From contig JAUILU010000001.1 of NCBI GenBank assembly GCA_030432905.1, positions 682,001-746,000 of the forward strand: a stretch of 64,000 nt of DNA, written 5' to 3'. The notes below the pieces were generated by a model. It ran no database searches. It had not been told where the DNA came from and worked only from the letters and a program-made list of their open reading frames with translations. The position numbers and the translations under genes were made by a program. Each line of letters opens with the position of its first letter. Within the stretch, counting starts at the first letter, position 1. Positions 55,741 to 64,000 of the stretch are shown here, one piece after another. This DNA is from Phycisphaerae bacterium. Its GTDB lineage: Bacteria > Planctomycetota > Phycisphaerae > Phycisphaerales > UBA1924.

Positions 55741-56205
55741 CTAGGCTGCTTTGGTGTCGGCAACGATCTGGCGGACGTCGGGGTTGCTCGCAAGACCGCT
55801 CGGTCCTGTCGGCGCTGCCGACTTAGGTGCTGGGTCTGCGAAGACGATCGAGTCGATGAGCGTGTTGATGCCGCCGTCTTGGTCGATCGAGCCGCGGATG
55901 GTGCGCATGGTGACATCGACCTCGAGCGCGAGATCGTCGATCATGACAACCGCGGAGTCGGCGCCCTCAGCCTCGGCGCGGTCTACCGCGTCAGCGATCC
56001 GGCCCAGTTGTTCCTGACTCAGTTCGAGTTCAAGACCTTTGCCGAGCTCGACCGGGAGCTGGTTTTGCTTGTCCTGCGCACTGCTCAGCTTGTCGGCGAA
56101 GCTCGACCCGCCCGGGATCAGGCTATCGAGTGCGCGACCAACCGATCGGGTCGCGGCTGACGCCAGACCGGGGAGCGCCAGAAGTTCGAGAGGTGAGAGC
56201 GTCAT
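55741..56205 (-). CDS. flagellar operon protein, TIGR02530-like
   Basis: A 154-residue protein between flgD and flgE. The core LELSQEQLGRIADAVDRAEAEGADSAVVMIDDLALEVDVTMRTIRGSID (about residues 60-110) fits the small 'flagellar operon protein' family (TIGR02530) that occupies this position in many clostridia and thermotogae. Family function is unknown. N-terminal and C-terminal parts (about 55 and 45 residues) extend beyond the core. It overlaps flgD by four bases. The assignment rests on position and on the DDLAL strand pattern. Confidence 0.78.
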   Translation of the reverse strand: MTLSPLELLALPGLASAATRSVGRALDSLIPGGSSFADKLSSAQDKQNQLPVELGKGLELELSQEQLGRIADAVDRAEAEGADSAVVMIDDLALEVDVTMRTIRGSIDQDGGINTLIDSIVFADPAPKSAAPTGPSGLASNPDVRQIVADTKAA

Positions 56206-56630
56206 TGGGCACCGCCAGATGCGTCGTCTTCAGCGTACACAGACGAGACCGACGAGAGCCGAACGAACGAGCCGTCTTCGAGCGCCAGGTTCACACCGTC
56301 GCTGTTCTGGAGGACACTCGTGACTTTGAGCTGTGTCAATGGATCCTCGGCGGTCGTGACCCGCTTTCCGATCAGGCCCGCGGCGCTCGTAAAGTCGGTG
56401 CGCTCAACCATACTGGCCAGCGTGTCGTTGAGCTTGGTGTCCGATTCGATCGAGCGGATCGTGGACAGCTGTTCGAGCAGCGCGCCGGTGTCGTTTGGTT
56501 CGAGCGGATCCTGATTGCCGAGCTCGGTGAGGATGAGCTGGGTGAATTGGTCAGAATCCAGTGTGCCAAAGCCTTTATCGACGGTGGCGATCGGCGCACT
56601 GCTCTCGGTGGCGGTGCTTACAGCATCCAT
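56202..56630 (-). CDS. flgD: flagellar hook cap protein FlgD, short form
   Basis: A 142-residue hook-assembly scaffold. The conserved N-terminal part is complete: LDSDQFTQLILTELGNQDPLEPNDTGALLEQLSTIRSIES (about 24-63), followed by LASMVERTDFTSAAGLIGKRVTT. The C-terminal Tudor/fibronectin-like domains of longer FlgDs (about 230 residues in E. coli) are reduced to a short strand region. ATG 56630 is preferred, with GGGGAG 9 bases upstream. It overlaps the next gene by four bases. Confidence 0.9.
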   Translation of the reverse strand: MDAVSTATESSAPIATVDKGFGTLDSDQFTQLILTELGNQDPLEPNDTGALLEQLSTIRSIESDTKLNDTLASMVERTDFTSAAGLIGKRVTTAEDPLTQLKVTSVLQNSDGVNLALEDGSFVRLSSVSSVYAEDDASGGAQ

Positions 56631-56731
56631 GTACACATCTCCCCTGGAACCCGGCACGCGGGCGCAGGAATAGTTCCGTCACCGGTCGCTGCATCCGTGC
56701 GCAGCCGGTCACACAGTTCGAGCCCGATCAC

Positions 56732-58000
56732 TCAGGCCAGTGTGTCCAGACGGAGCCACCCTCCAAGGGGCTCGGCCGCGCTTCCCTGCGCAGCGTCATC
56801 ATCTGCTGCCGACTCCGCTCCCCGGAGACCGGCTGGTGCTGACTCGTCGGGGTTCCTTCCCCGAGTTCCCCGCTGGCGATCCTCGCCCGAGGCAGAGTCG
56901 TGATGCCGACCGCTTCCAGCGTCGGCTTGTTGCTGATTCAGATCCGCTCGGGCGTCCTGCCCCTGGGTGTTCTGTGTTTCACTGCTGCCCGCTCCAGCGA
57001 GCCGAACCTCGAGGCGATCCACCGTGATGCCTCTCCGTTCGAGCGAACTCTTCAGCTTGTCTAAGTTCTGTTCAAGCAATCCGCGTGCCGACTCGTTGGT
57101 GGCTTCGATGCTGCCATCGACCCGGCCCTGCGCGATAGAGAGCGAGATTTTGACATCGCCGAGATCGACCGGGTTGAGCCGTAAGCTCAGCGTGCCACCT
57201 CTTTGACGCAGGACCTGCGCCAAACCGCGCTGAAGCTGCGCATCGATCGTGCGCGGTTCGTGCCGAATGACCTGCGGTTTCTTGGCGCTCGCGGCGTTGG
57301 CACGCTGGTCTGCGGCCTGCCCGGCCCCGGCCGGCGGTGTCACTTTACCAACCGAGGATACCTGCGCCCCGCTGCTGCTCGCGGTTGATGCTGCAACGCC
57401 AGCGATCGGCGCCGGCGCAGCGACCGCGGCGAACGCGCCCTCGCCTCGTTTACCCGCGGCCGCGGATTGTGCGTTCTCGTTTGTTTCCTGCTGTGTGAAC
57501 GTCTGGGCATCGGCCTGCTGCTTGCCGCCTTGCTGTGTGCTTTGTGGCTGCTGTACCTGGCCCGCCGGCTCGGAACCCTCACGATTCCGGCCCGCCTCAA
57601 GCTGCGGCTTGGTGTCTGGCTGTTCTGGCCTGACAACTTCCTGAGCCGTTTGCGGATTTGATGCTGGCTGCTGGGTTGCCTGCTGCTGTGCCTGCGAAGC
57701 GAGTTCTTGGCGTGCCTGAGAGGCGGCGTCCTGGCCCCTGCCTCGTGCGCCGAGCCTTGCTTCCTGCTTGGCGAGCTCGCTGGACGCCAAAGCAGCGGCG
57801 TCCTGCGCTGCAACATCTGCCTCGGTGAGCGCGGAACCTGCGCCGGGGATGCTCGCCGTCAGCGACGGGTCGAGCATCGTCTCCAGCAGCGCGACCGACT
57901 GCATATCGAGCGATGCGCGGAACTGCGCTGGATCCGAATCCCGCTTGGCAAGGGCGCTTTGGGGCTGTGTCTGGGTTGTGGAGGTCGTGCTCTGGATCAA
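56732..58000 (-). CDS. fliK: flagellar hook-length control protein FliK
   Basis: A 422-residue molecular ruler and substrate-switch protein. Residues 1-250 are disordered, rich in Gln, Ala, Ser and Pro (many QQ-runs), as expected for the ruler part. The C-terminal domain (about 255-350) carries the family core QVLRQRGGTLSLRLNPVDLGDVKISLSIAQGRVDGSIEATNESARGLLEQNLDKLKSSL, where the LNPxDLGxVxI pattern is diagnostic. A low-complexity tail of about 70 residues follows. It lies between motE-like and flgD. Confidence 0.9.
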   Translation of the reverse strand: MIQSTTSTTQTQPQSALAKRDSDPAQFRASLDMQSVALLETMLDPSLTASIPGAGSALTEADVAAQDAAALASSELAKQEARLGARGRGQDAASQARQELASQAQQQATQQPASNPQTAQEVVRPEQPDTKPQLEAGRNREGSEPAGQVQQPQSTQQGGKQQADAQTFTQQETNENAQSAAAGKRGEGAFAAVAAPAPIAGVAASTASSSGAQVSSVGKVTPPAGAGQAADQRANAASAKKPQVIRHEPRTIDAQLQRGLAQVLRQRGGTLSLRLNPVDLGDVKISLSIAQGRVDGSIEATNESARGLLEQNLDKLKSSLERRGITVDRLEVRLAGAGSSETQNTQGQDARADLNQQQADAGSGRHHDSASGEDRQRGTRGRNPDESAPAGLRGAESAADDDAAQGSAAEPLGGWLRLDTLA

Positions 58001-58002
58001 AC

Positions 58003-58692
58003 TCAGGGTCCTGCGGCCGTGGCACCAACGCCACGCGTCCGCAGGAGTTCGAGCAAATTCGCTGCCAGAACCGGATCGTCCTTCTCGAACTCGCCGAGAA
58101 TGGCCGCCCGCTTCCGGCCGTCGAGATTGTCGAGGTAGGCGATCACGGTCTCGTACCCGTTTGCGCCCTGGTTGAGCGTCTCGGATAGCAGGCTGTGCGC
58201 CTGGTCCGCTTTCATCGTCGCGAGCGTGTCGAGGGCGGCCTGAAATTGCTCCTCGCCCTCGGTCTGCCTGATCCGCTCGCGTGCGTTGTCGAAATCATCT
58301 TTCGCCGCTACGAACTCGCTCCGCTCGTCATCAAGCTGCGATCGCTCGATCTGGAGTGTGCGCTGCAGATCCTGCAACTCGCGACGGCGGCGCTGAATGA
58401 TCTGCTGATCCGCCTCGCTCGCAACCAGCTTGCGAGTGATTCGGTCGTCGGACGTCAGCGGGATCGGCGGGTTCGCCTCGGCCTCTTCGGCGGCCAGCTC
58501 CGCGTCGAGCAACGCCTGCTCCGCGGCTTCGCGGCTGTCACGTTCGGCTGCGGTCTCGCGGACCATCGCGGCTAGCTCGCCGAGCCGGCGTTCGTCGAGG
58601 TGACCCGTTCCAACAAACCACGCAAGAAAGCCGAGAACGAGCAGCAAATGGAGCACCGCGAGAATAATCCCGGCTTTGAGTAGAACCTTCAT
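58003..58692 (-). CDS. MotE/MgtE-N-type flagellar protein
   Basis: A 229-residue protein. An N-terminal membrane helix (AGIILAVLHLLLVLGFLAWFVG at about 7-28) is followed by a long charged coiled coil (about 85-155: RRRELQDLQRTLQIERSQLDDERSEFVAAKDDFDNARERI). The C-terminal MgtE intracellular-N-like helical domain has ALDTLATMKADQAHSLL and YLDNLDGRKRAAILGEFEKDDPVLAANLLELLR. MotE proteins of this layout chaperone the MotC stator component in some bacteria. Equivalent ORFs precede fliK in many clusters. It overlaps fliJ by four bases. Confidence 0.85.
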   Translation of the reverse strand: MKVLLKAGIILAVLHLLLVLGFLAWFVGTGHLDERRLGELAAMVRETAAERDSREAAEQALLDAELAAEEAEANPPIPLTSDDRITRKLVASEADQQIIQRRRRELQDLQRTLQIERSQLDDERSEFVAAKDDFDNARERIRQTEGEEQFQAALDTLATMKADQAHSLLSETLNQGANGYETVIAYLDNLDGRKRAAILGEFEKDDPVLAANLLELLRTRGVGATAAGP

Positions 58693-59147
58693 AGCTCATC
58701 CTTCTTCGTTCTTGCAGACCTGAGCACGGCTAGCTCGTCCATCGCACGGTCCTCGGCGGCGTTGATCTCGCTGCGCCACTTTGCCTTGTGGTTGTCGCGC
58801 AGCAACTCCATCGACCGCCGATGCGTGGCGGCCTCGGCGAGTTTCTGTCGGGCCGATTCGAGCCGTTTGTACACACCGGCAAGCTCGACCGCGAGCCGCT
58901 GGGCTTCGCCCTTTGCGACGAGGATCGCCGCCGACTGCGATCGTGCGTCGCGCGGGTTGACCGCTGCGCTGCTGACCATCGAGTTGAGCGCCTGCTGCTC
59001 GAAATCGAGGCGCTGCTGGCATTGGCGGAGGCGTTCTTCGAGCCTGAGCCGCTGCTGCTCGACCTCGGCGACCTTGAGCTGTTCGTCGCGTTCGGCGAGT
59101 TCGCGCTGGCGGAGCACGGGCTGGAATCTGAAGCGGAACTTTGCCAC
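58689..59147 (-). CDS. fliJ: flagellar export chaperone FliJ
   Basis: A 152-residue coiled-coil stalk of the FliI ATPase. It is almost wholly helical and charged (FRFQPVLRQRELAERDEQLKVAEVEQQRLRLEERLRQCQQRLDFEQQALNS in the first half, RSMELLRDNHKAKWRSEI in the second). The start KFRFRFQPVLRQRE is the FliJ pattern. It overlaps fliI by one base (TAATG type) and motE-like by four. Confidence 0.9.
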   Translation of the reverse strand: MAKFRFRFQPVLRQRELAERDEQLKVAEVEQQRLRLEERLRQCQQRLDFEQQALNSMVSSAAVNPRDARSQSAAILVAKGEAQRLAVELAGVYKRLESARQKLAEAATHRRSMELLRDNHKAKWRSEINAAEDRAMDELAVLRSARTKKDEL

Positions 59148-60517
59148 TATTCAGCCCCCCCGCCGCCGGCCTGCGCGAGACCCGCGGCGCGGAGAACGCG
59201 GAGCTGTTCGCTCGATTCCATCGCGAGCCGTAGCATCCAGTCGCGTGCCTGCTCGGGCGTGGTCGCGTCGTCGTTTGCCTGACGCACCAGCTCTTCGATC
59301 CGGTTGTGGTACAGCACCGCGATGTCCGACTCAGGATCGGATCCCTTGGCGTACGCGCCGATCTGCACCAACTCCTCGATGTTCGCGTACGCGGCTTCGA
59401 GTTTGCGGAGATGATCACGGGCGACTCGGTGGTGGTCGTCCACGATCTCGTTGGCGACTCGACTCAGTGAGTCGAGGATATCGATCGCCGGGTAGCGTGC
59501 GCTCTGGGCGAGCTTTCGGCTGAGCACGATGTGGCCGTCGAGAATACCCCGCGCCGCGTCGGCGACGGGTTCGGTCATGTCGTCGCCCTCGACGAGGACG
59601 GTGTAGAGGCCCGACACCGACCCGCCGCACTCGTCGGTTCCGCCCGCGCGTTCGAGAAGCACCGGGAGTTCCGCGAACACGCTCGGCGTGTAGCCCTTGG
59701 TCGCGGGCGGCTCGCCGATCGACAGCCCGACCTGGCGCTGCGCGTGCGCGAACCGTGTCACCGAGTCCATCATCAGCAGCACGTCCTTGGCGCCGTCACG
59801 GAAGTGCTCGGCGATCGAGCACGCGAGACGCGCCGCTCTGATCCGCATCAAAGGTGGCTCGTCGCCGGTCGCGACCACGACCACCGAACGCGCGAGGCCT
59901 TCTTCACCGAGCGACTGCTCAATGAACTCACGCACCTCTCGGCCTCGTTCACCGATGAGCGCGATGACGTTCACGTCCGCCGACGAACGCCTCGCGATCG
60001 TGCCGAGTAGCGTGCTCTTGCCCACGCCCGGGCCAGCGAACACGCCCATCCGCTGCCCCCTGCCGAGCGTTGTCATCAGATCGATCGCGCGCACGCCGGT
60101 CCAGATGGGTCGGTCGATCCTTGAGCGTTCCATCGGAGAAATAGGCTTGGCGTTGATGTGCCTGAGCACGGTATCGACGATCGGGCCTTTGCCGTCAACG
60201 GGCACACCGAGCGCATCGACGACCCGGCCGAGCATCATGTCGCTGATCGGTGAGACCTGCGCCGCGTGCCCGCCCCGAACCACATCGCCCGGCCTGATGC
60301 CAACCGCCGAACCGAACAACATGATGATCGCTTGGCCGTCCTTGAACCCGACGACTTCGCCCCGGACACCGGTCGAATCGACACAGATCTCCGCGCCAAC
60401 CGGCAGCGGGAGTTGATCGGCGATGACCGTCAGCCCACGCAGCGCCGCGACTCGACCGGCGATGCCGACCGGCTGGAGCGAACTCGCCAGCCTGATTTGG
60501 TCGGCGAGCACGTTCAC
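59147..60517 (-). CDS. fliI: flagellum-specific ATPase FliI
   Basis: A 456-residue export ATPase related to the F1 beta subunit. Walker A is VFAGPGVGKSTLLGTIAR (about 174-191), then VIALIGERGREVREFIEQSLG, Walker B DVLLMMDSVTRFAHAQRQVGLS (about 255-276), and the ATPase signature GYTPSVFAELPVLLERAG. The N-terminal beta-barrel domain starts near residue 20 (VGIAGRVAALRGLTVIADQL). It overlaps fliH by four bases and is followed by its stalk FliJ. It powers unfolding and loading of export substrates. Confidence 0.96.
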   Translation of the reverse strand: MNVLADQIRLASSLQPVGIAGRVAALRGLTVIADQLPLPVGAEICVDSTGVRGEVVGFKDGQAIIMLFGSAVGIRPGDVVRGGHAAQVSPISDMMLGRVVDALGVPVDGKGPIVDTVLRHINAKPISPMERSRIDRPIWTGVRAIDLMTTLGRGQRMGVFAGPGVGKSTLLGTIARRSSADVNVIALIGERGREVREFIEQSLGEEGLARSVVVVATGDEPPLMRIRAARLACSIAEHFRDGAKDVLLMMDSVTRFAHAQRQVGLSIGEPPATKGYTPSVFAELPVLLERAGGTDECGGSVSGLYTVLVEGDDMTEPVADAARGILDGHIVLSRKLAQSARYPAIDILDSLSRVANEIVDDHHRVARDHLRKLEAAYANIEELVQIGAYAKGSDPESDIAVLYHNRIEELVRQANDDATTPEQARDWMLRLAMESSEQLRVLRAAGLAQAGGGGAE

Positions 60518-61263
60518 GCCGCCCTGTCCTCACGCTTGATGTCGCTCGATTCGTTCTTCTTTGTACCCGATGGCACGAGTGTCTGCGCGATGCGTTCGAT
60601 CTGGGTCTCGATGGACGCATCGATCTCGCCGCCGTCAGCGGTTGTGACCTTGCAGCCGCCGCGACCGATGGATTCATCTTCCTCGCAGATCACGTGCTCG
60701 ATCGCGCCGAACCTCGCGGAGATGGTCGGCAGCGCCCGCCTGACCATCGCGCCGTCGTCAGGGTGAATGAGAACCGTTGCGCGCGTTGGCCTGCCGATTA
60801 ACTTAAGCGCGTGCTCGACCTGCGCGAGCACCACACGGTCATCGACATCGATGGACCTGTGGATCACGCGCTCAGCTATAGCCATCGCCAATTGGATCAC
60901 GCACTCCTTGCTCTCGACGAGCAGGTGGTGTCTGCGGTCGGCGAAGTCGTCAAGGGCCGAGATCCAGGCGCTTTCGATCTGATCGAGCTGTGCGCGAGCC
61001 TCGACCGTTGAACGCTGCCGACCCGCCTCTTCGCCTTTGGCGAGGCCTTCTTTGTAGCCCATGGCCTGGCCGTTGCGTTCGCCCTGTTCGTAGCCGTTGG
61101 CGATAAGCTCGTCGCGTTTGCACTCGGCGTCGTGGATGATCTGATCAGCGCGGTCCTGCGCCTGCTTGCGCAGAAGCTCGGCGTGCTGGGCGATGTCGCC
61201 AAGATCGAGAACGACCGCGCTCTTGGTTGCTACTTCCGCCTGAGCCCGTTTGATAACCGCCAT
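60514..61263 (-). CDS. fliH: flagellar assembly protein FliH
   Basis: A 249-residue regulator of FliI. It is helical and charged in the N-terminal half (LRKQAQDRADQIIHDAECKRDELIANGYEQGERNGQAMGYKEGLAKGEEAGRQ, with the glycine-repeat GxxxG-like motif typical of FliH), then a C-terminal domain with VIQLAMAIAERVIHRSIDVDDRVVLAQVEHALKLIG and VLIHPDDGAMV, the vacuolar-ATPase-E-like fold. It is 9 bases after fliG and overlaps fliI by four bases. Confidence 0.92.
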   Translation of the reverse strand: MAVIKRAQAEVATKSAVVLDLGDIAQHAELLRKQAQDRADQIIHDAECKRDELIANGYEQGERNGQAMGYKEGLAKGEEAGRQRSTVEARAQLDQIESAWISALDDFADRRHHLLVESKECVIQLAMAIAERVIHRSIDVDDRVVLAQVEHALKLIGRPTRATVLIHPDDGAMVRRALPTISARFGAIEHVICEEDESIGRGGCKVTTADGGEIDASIETQIERIAQTLVPSGTKKNESSDIKREDRAA

Positions 61264-61272
61264 CTGGATTCC

Positions 61273-62310
61273 TTAGACCACAAGGTCCGCGTCGCCGCGG
61301 CCCTGGATGATGATGTCGCCCGCTTCTTCGAGCCTTCGCACGATGTCCACGATCCGCTGCTGCGCGGTCTCGACGTCGCTGACACGGACCGGCCCCATGA
61401 ACTCCATGTCCTCGCGGATGAGATCGCCCGCGCGTTCCGACATGTTGCCGAGGATCTTGTTCTGGAGCTCTTCGCTCGCGGTCTTGAGCGCGAGGCTGAG
61501 CTCTTCGTTGTCCACTTCTTTGAGCACGCTCTGGATGCCGCGGTCGTCCACGAGCAGGATGTCCTCGAAGACGAACATGAGTCTGCGGATCTGTTCGACG
61601 AGATCCGGGTCCTCGACTTCGAGGCCTTCCATGATGGTCTTCTCGGTGGCGCGGTCTGCGAGGTTGAGAACTTCTGCGACCGTTGGGATGCCGCCCATTT
61701 TTTCGGAGGACTGCCCGAGCACGTTCGAAAGTCTGCTTTCCAGCCCCTTCTCAACGTCGCGGATGACCTGAGGGTTCGTCTGGTCCATGTTGGCGATGCG
61801 TTTGATCACCTCGACCTGCTTCTGCGCCGGCAAGCCGATCAGGATCTCGCTCGCCTTGTGATGCGGCAGGTGGCACACGATCAAGGCGATCGTCTGCGGG
61901 TGCTCGTCCTGGATAAACGTCAGCAGGTTCTCGCTCTCGGCGCGCTGCAGGAACGAGAACGGCGTCCTCTGCACCTGCGTCTGGATCTGCTGCATGATCT
62001 TCGCTGCAAGCGACGGGTCGAGCGCATCTTGCAACAGGCGTTTGGCGTGATCGAGGCTGCCCTCGTTGGCGCTCTGCATCGCGAGCGCTGTGGTATAGAA
62101 CTCTTCGACAACCGCGCGCTGGAGGGCGTTTGGTACCCTGCCAAGACCGGCAAGCTCACGCGTCACCTCTTCAACGGCTTCTGAGTCCATCGACTTCAAC
62201 ACCGCAGACGCCTGCGCTGAATCAAGCGTCAACACAAGGATCGCCGCTTTGGTCAATCCCTCCAACTCGGCCGGATCAGACGGGAGTTGTTCGTGCGGTC
62301 TGCGTGCCAT
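61273..62310 (-). CDS. fliG: flagellar motor switch protein FliG
   Basis: A 345-residue rotor protein that converts stator force to rotation. The three domains are visible: N-terminal FliF-binding (TKAAILVLTLDSAQASAVLKSMDSEAVEEVTRELAGL, about 23-60), the middle domain with EHPQTIALIVCHLPHHKASEILIGLP (about 133-158, the EHPQ motif), and the C-terminal torque domain with FEDILLVDDRGIQSVLKEVDNEELSLALK and SERAGDLIREDMEFMGPVRVSDVETAQQRIVDIVRRLEEAG, including the charged rotor helix. It follows fliF by 37 bases. Confidence 0.96.
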   Translation of the reverse strand: MARRPHEQLPSDPAELEGLTKAAILVLTLDSAQASAVLKSMDSEAVEEVTRELAGLGRVPNALQRAVVEEFYTTALAMQSANEGSLDHAKRLLQDALDPSLAAKIMQQIQTQVQRTPFSFLQRAESENLLTFIQDEHPQTIALIVCHLPHHKASEILIGLPAQKQVEVIKRIANMDQTNPQVIRDVEKGLESRLSNVLGQSSEKMGGIPTVAEVLNLADRATEKTIMEGLEVEDPDLVEQIRRLMFVFEDILLVDDRGIQSVLKEVDNEELSLALKTASEELQNKILGNMSERAGDLIREDMEFMGPVRVSDVETAQQRIVDIVRRLEEAGDIIIQGRGDADLVV

Positions 62311-62347
62311 GGGCGTGTTACCTGCTCCTCGTTCGAATCGGTCTAAA

Positions 62348-64000
62348 CTACGGCTGAATCCAGCGGTTCAACAGCCTTGCCGCGAGATCCGGCTCATTGC
62401 CAACGAGATCGCCGACTTGCTGTAGCATCTTGGTGCTCGCGACGTGCGAGTCGTCGACTTCGATGCCGTCCATCGGAGTCTCGGTTTCGTCCGCTTCGCC
62501 CACAACATCGCTCTGGTTCTCGAGCGCGGGCGGGATCCCAACGAGTTCTTCGACGCTTGGCAGAGCGACGCGTTTGGTGGCGCCCTTGACCATGAAGAAC
62601 ATCATGCCGAACGCGCCGAGTGCGAGAACGACGAGCAGGCCTTTTTCGAGCATGCCGCTGGCCATGATGCCGCCGATTGCTCCGCCCCCGCCGCTGCTCG
62701 CGGTCGAGCCCATGCCTGACAACCCAAGCGTCGCCGCCTGGGTCGAACCTGCCAATGCCATGAGATCAATCGGCATCATCGAAACCACGACCGAGCCTGC
62801 CGCTACGCGAGCGCCGTTTTCATCAACTGTCGTCGGCAGGTGCGGCTGGATCAGGTTCGCGATCCGCTCGCGTTCGGCTTGGAACTTCGCATCGACCGCG
62901 GCGTCGTCGTAGACCGCTGGTGCATCCTCGGTGGCGCCCTCCGGTGCAGGCAAGAGCGCCTCGATGTAGCCCCGCGGCACCTGCACAGAGATGCTCAGCG
63001 ACGTCGCCATCCCTCGTGGATCGACCGTGCTGGTGACCTCGGAACCGACTCTCGCCTCGAAGTCTTCTTTGAGGTTCGAGGACTCGAAGCCGCCGGAACT
63101 GCTTGTGTTCTGCGTAATGTCCGCGCCTGTGTTTGGGCGAGTGCCGGCCTCGGCCCCTTGGTTGCCGGCGAGACTGTTCTCGGTCGAGTTGGTCATCGAC
63201 TTCAAGAGCGAGACAGTCCCCTGCTTCTCGGGCAGGAACGCCTCACGGGTGCTGGTCACCTGTTTCACATCGACATCTGCGGAAACTGCGATGAGCGCCC
63301 CGGGGATCGACGAGAGGATGCCGCGGACTTTCTGCTCGACCTCTCGTTCGAAGTTCTTCTTGTGTTCGAGGTAGTTGGTCGCGAGGGCGCTGTCGTCCGA
63401 GCGAGCGACCATCGGTGTGCCGGTGGTGCCGTCGATCACGCTCACGTTCGACATGTCAAGATTCGACACGGCGTGCGACACGAGCTTGGCGATCGCATCG
63501 ACCTGGTTTTGCGTAATCACCGACCCGCTCTGGGTGAAGACCGTGACAGAAGCCGTCGGCCTGCGGACAACCATGCCGATGCCGGTCGGCACGGGGATAT
63601 CCAAGAAAACGCTTGCTCTCTTGAGTGTCGGGAAGTTGGAGATCGTGCGGGCCAGTTCGTTCTGCAGGGCCATGAGCTTCATCTGCTCGTTGACCTCGCG
63701 CGGGTTGGTCCACTTCATCTGCTCGCCGAGGTTCTGGAAGAGCAGGGTGCCGTCGGCGGGCAGCACGCCCCGCTCGGCGAGCAGGCCGTTGGCTCGGCTG
63801 ACGTCGTCCTTCTTGACGAGCAATGCACCGTCGGAGATCGACGCCTCGATCCCGGCGCTCTGGAGCTGGCTCAGGGCCTCGTTCTTGTACGAGGCGTCAG
63901 TCCCCGCGCCGATCTCGATGCGCTGGGGCTTGCTGGCGTAGATCGACACTATAAAGAGGAAGCACCCGACCAGCAGCACGGACATGATGACCAGAAGCCG
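62348..64000 (-). CDS. fliF: flagellar MS-ring protein FliF, cut by the right edge
   Basis: 551 codons reach the window edge in an open frame, so the true start and the extreme N terminus are missing. An ATG at 63985 is internal to the first membrane helix (LLVIMSVLLVGCFLFIVSIYA) and is not the likely start. Ring-building motifs follow: GLLAERGVLPADGTLLFQNLGEQMKWTNPREVNEQMKLMALQNELARTISNFPTLKRASVFLDIP is typical of FliF. The C-terminal membrane helix (KGLLVVLALGAFGMMFFMV) and the FliG-binding tail (VGNEPDLAARLLNRWIQP) are complete. It begins the flagellar cluster in this window; fliE, flgB and flgC usually lie upstream. Confidence 0.95.
   Translation of the reverse strand, partial: RLLVIMSVLLVGCFLFIVSIYASKPQRIEIGAGTDASYKNEALSQLQSAGIEASISDGALLVKKDDVSRANGLLAERGVLPADGTLLFQNLGEQMKWTNPREVNEQMKLMALQNELARTISNFPTLKRASVFLDIPVPTGIGMVVRRPTASVTVFTQSGSVITQNQVDAIAKLVSHAVSNLDMSNVSVIDGTTGTPMVARSDDSALATNYLEHKKNFEREVEQKVRGILSSIPGALIAVSADVDVKQVTSTREAFLPEKQGTVSLLKSMTNSTENSLAGNQGAEAGTRPNTGADITQNTSSSGGFESSNLKEDFEARVGSEVTSTVDPRGMATSLSISVQVPRGYIEALLPAPEGATEDAPAVYDDAAVDAKFQAERERIANLIQPHLPTTVDENGARVAAGSVVVSMMPIDLMALAGSTQAATLGLSGMGSTASSGGGGAIGGIMASGMLEKGLLVVLALGAFGMMFFMVKGATKRVALPSVEELVGIPPALENQSDVVGEADETETPMDGIEVDDSHVASTKMLQQVGDLVGNEPDLAARLLNRWIQP

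Noticed and set aside
1..64000. tRNA genes, CRISPR arrays, insertion sequences, prophage.
   Set aside because: No T-loop-like GGTTCGA..CC cloverleaf, no regularly spaced direct repeats, and no transposase or phage protein was found; the Xer gene is of chromosomal type.

Overview
The window is a gene-dense, GC-rich stretch of a flagellated bacterial chromosome. The best guess is a member of the Planctomycetota, class Phycisphaerae or close to it. This is inferred from the short VPSP-like tail ending in an arginine run on a secreted protein, the mix of gram-negative envelope genes (KdsD, KdsC, an LptC/LptA-like protein) with a FlhF/FlhG/FliA/FlbD flagellar set, and the general protein style. 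It is not proven by any marker gene here. I found no tRNA, rRNA, CRISPR array, insertion sequence or prophage.

Bases 1-14,000: the left edge cuts a reverse-strand ECF sigma factor, followed by a small unknown protein. Next comes a branched-chain amino acid and acyl-CoA catabolic region: HMG-CoA lyase, two crotonase-fold proteins (one LiuC-like, one lacking the usual catalytic glutamates), with ribD translationally coupled at the end. Then come a YgfZ-type protein (reverse), an M42 aminopeptidase, a third crotonase, a long acyl-CoA dehydrogenase, and E1-alpha, E1-beta and E2 of a 2-oxoacid dehydrogenase complex. The region ends in a terminator that lies inside the antisense coding sequence of a YedK/HMCES protein.

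Bases 14,000-40,900: mixed housekeeping and accessory genes. They include a DUF2007-like protein, GNAT, metallo-beta-lactamase fold hydrolase, a hotdog-like protein, a secreted C15-like protein, a multipass membrane protein, QueG, a sugar-phosphate-isomerase-like TIM barrel, tryptophan 2,3-dioxygenase, an orphan histidine kinase, a cold-shock protein, rpsO-pnp, a class I aminotransferase, ScpA, kdsD-kdsC and a 984-residue LptC/LptA-like protein, a solitary nuoC, a TolB-like beta-propeller lipoprotein behind a structured leader, a CsgG-like lipoprotein, a Xer recombinase, a cysteine-less thioredoxin-fold secreted protein, and FolK.

Bases 40,900-64,000: one long reverse-strand flagellar supercluster. 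In transcription order it reads fliF (cut by the right edge), fliG, fliH, fliI, fliJ, motE-like, fliK, flgD, a TIGR02530-like gene, flgE, flbD, motA, motB, fliL, fliN, fliO, fliP, fliQ, fliR, flhB, flhA, flhF, flhG, a small membrane protein, and fliA. It encodes the MS ring/switch, export apparatus, hook, stator, and the placement and late-gene regulators. No fliM is present between fliL and fliN.

The most striking pattern that gene names do not explain is in the start sites. About a dozen first-in-unit genes have no Shine-Dalgarno. Instead they carry a TANNNT -10-like hexamer 6-9 bases before the start codon, which suggests widespread leaderless transcription. Downstream operon genes use GGAG-type ribosome sites.
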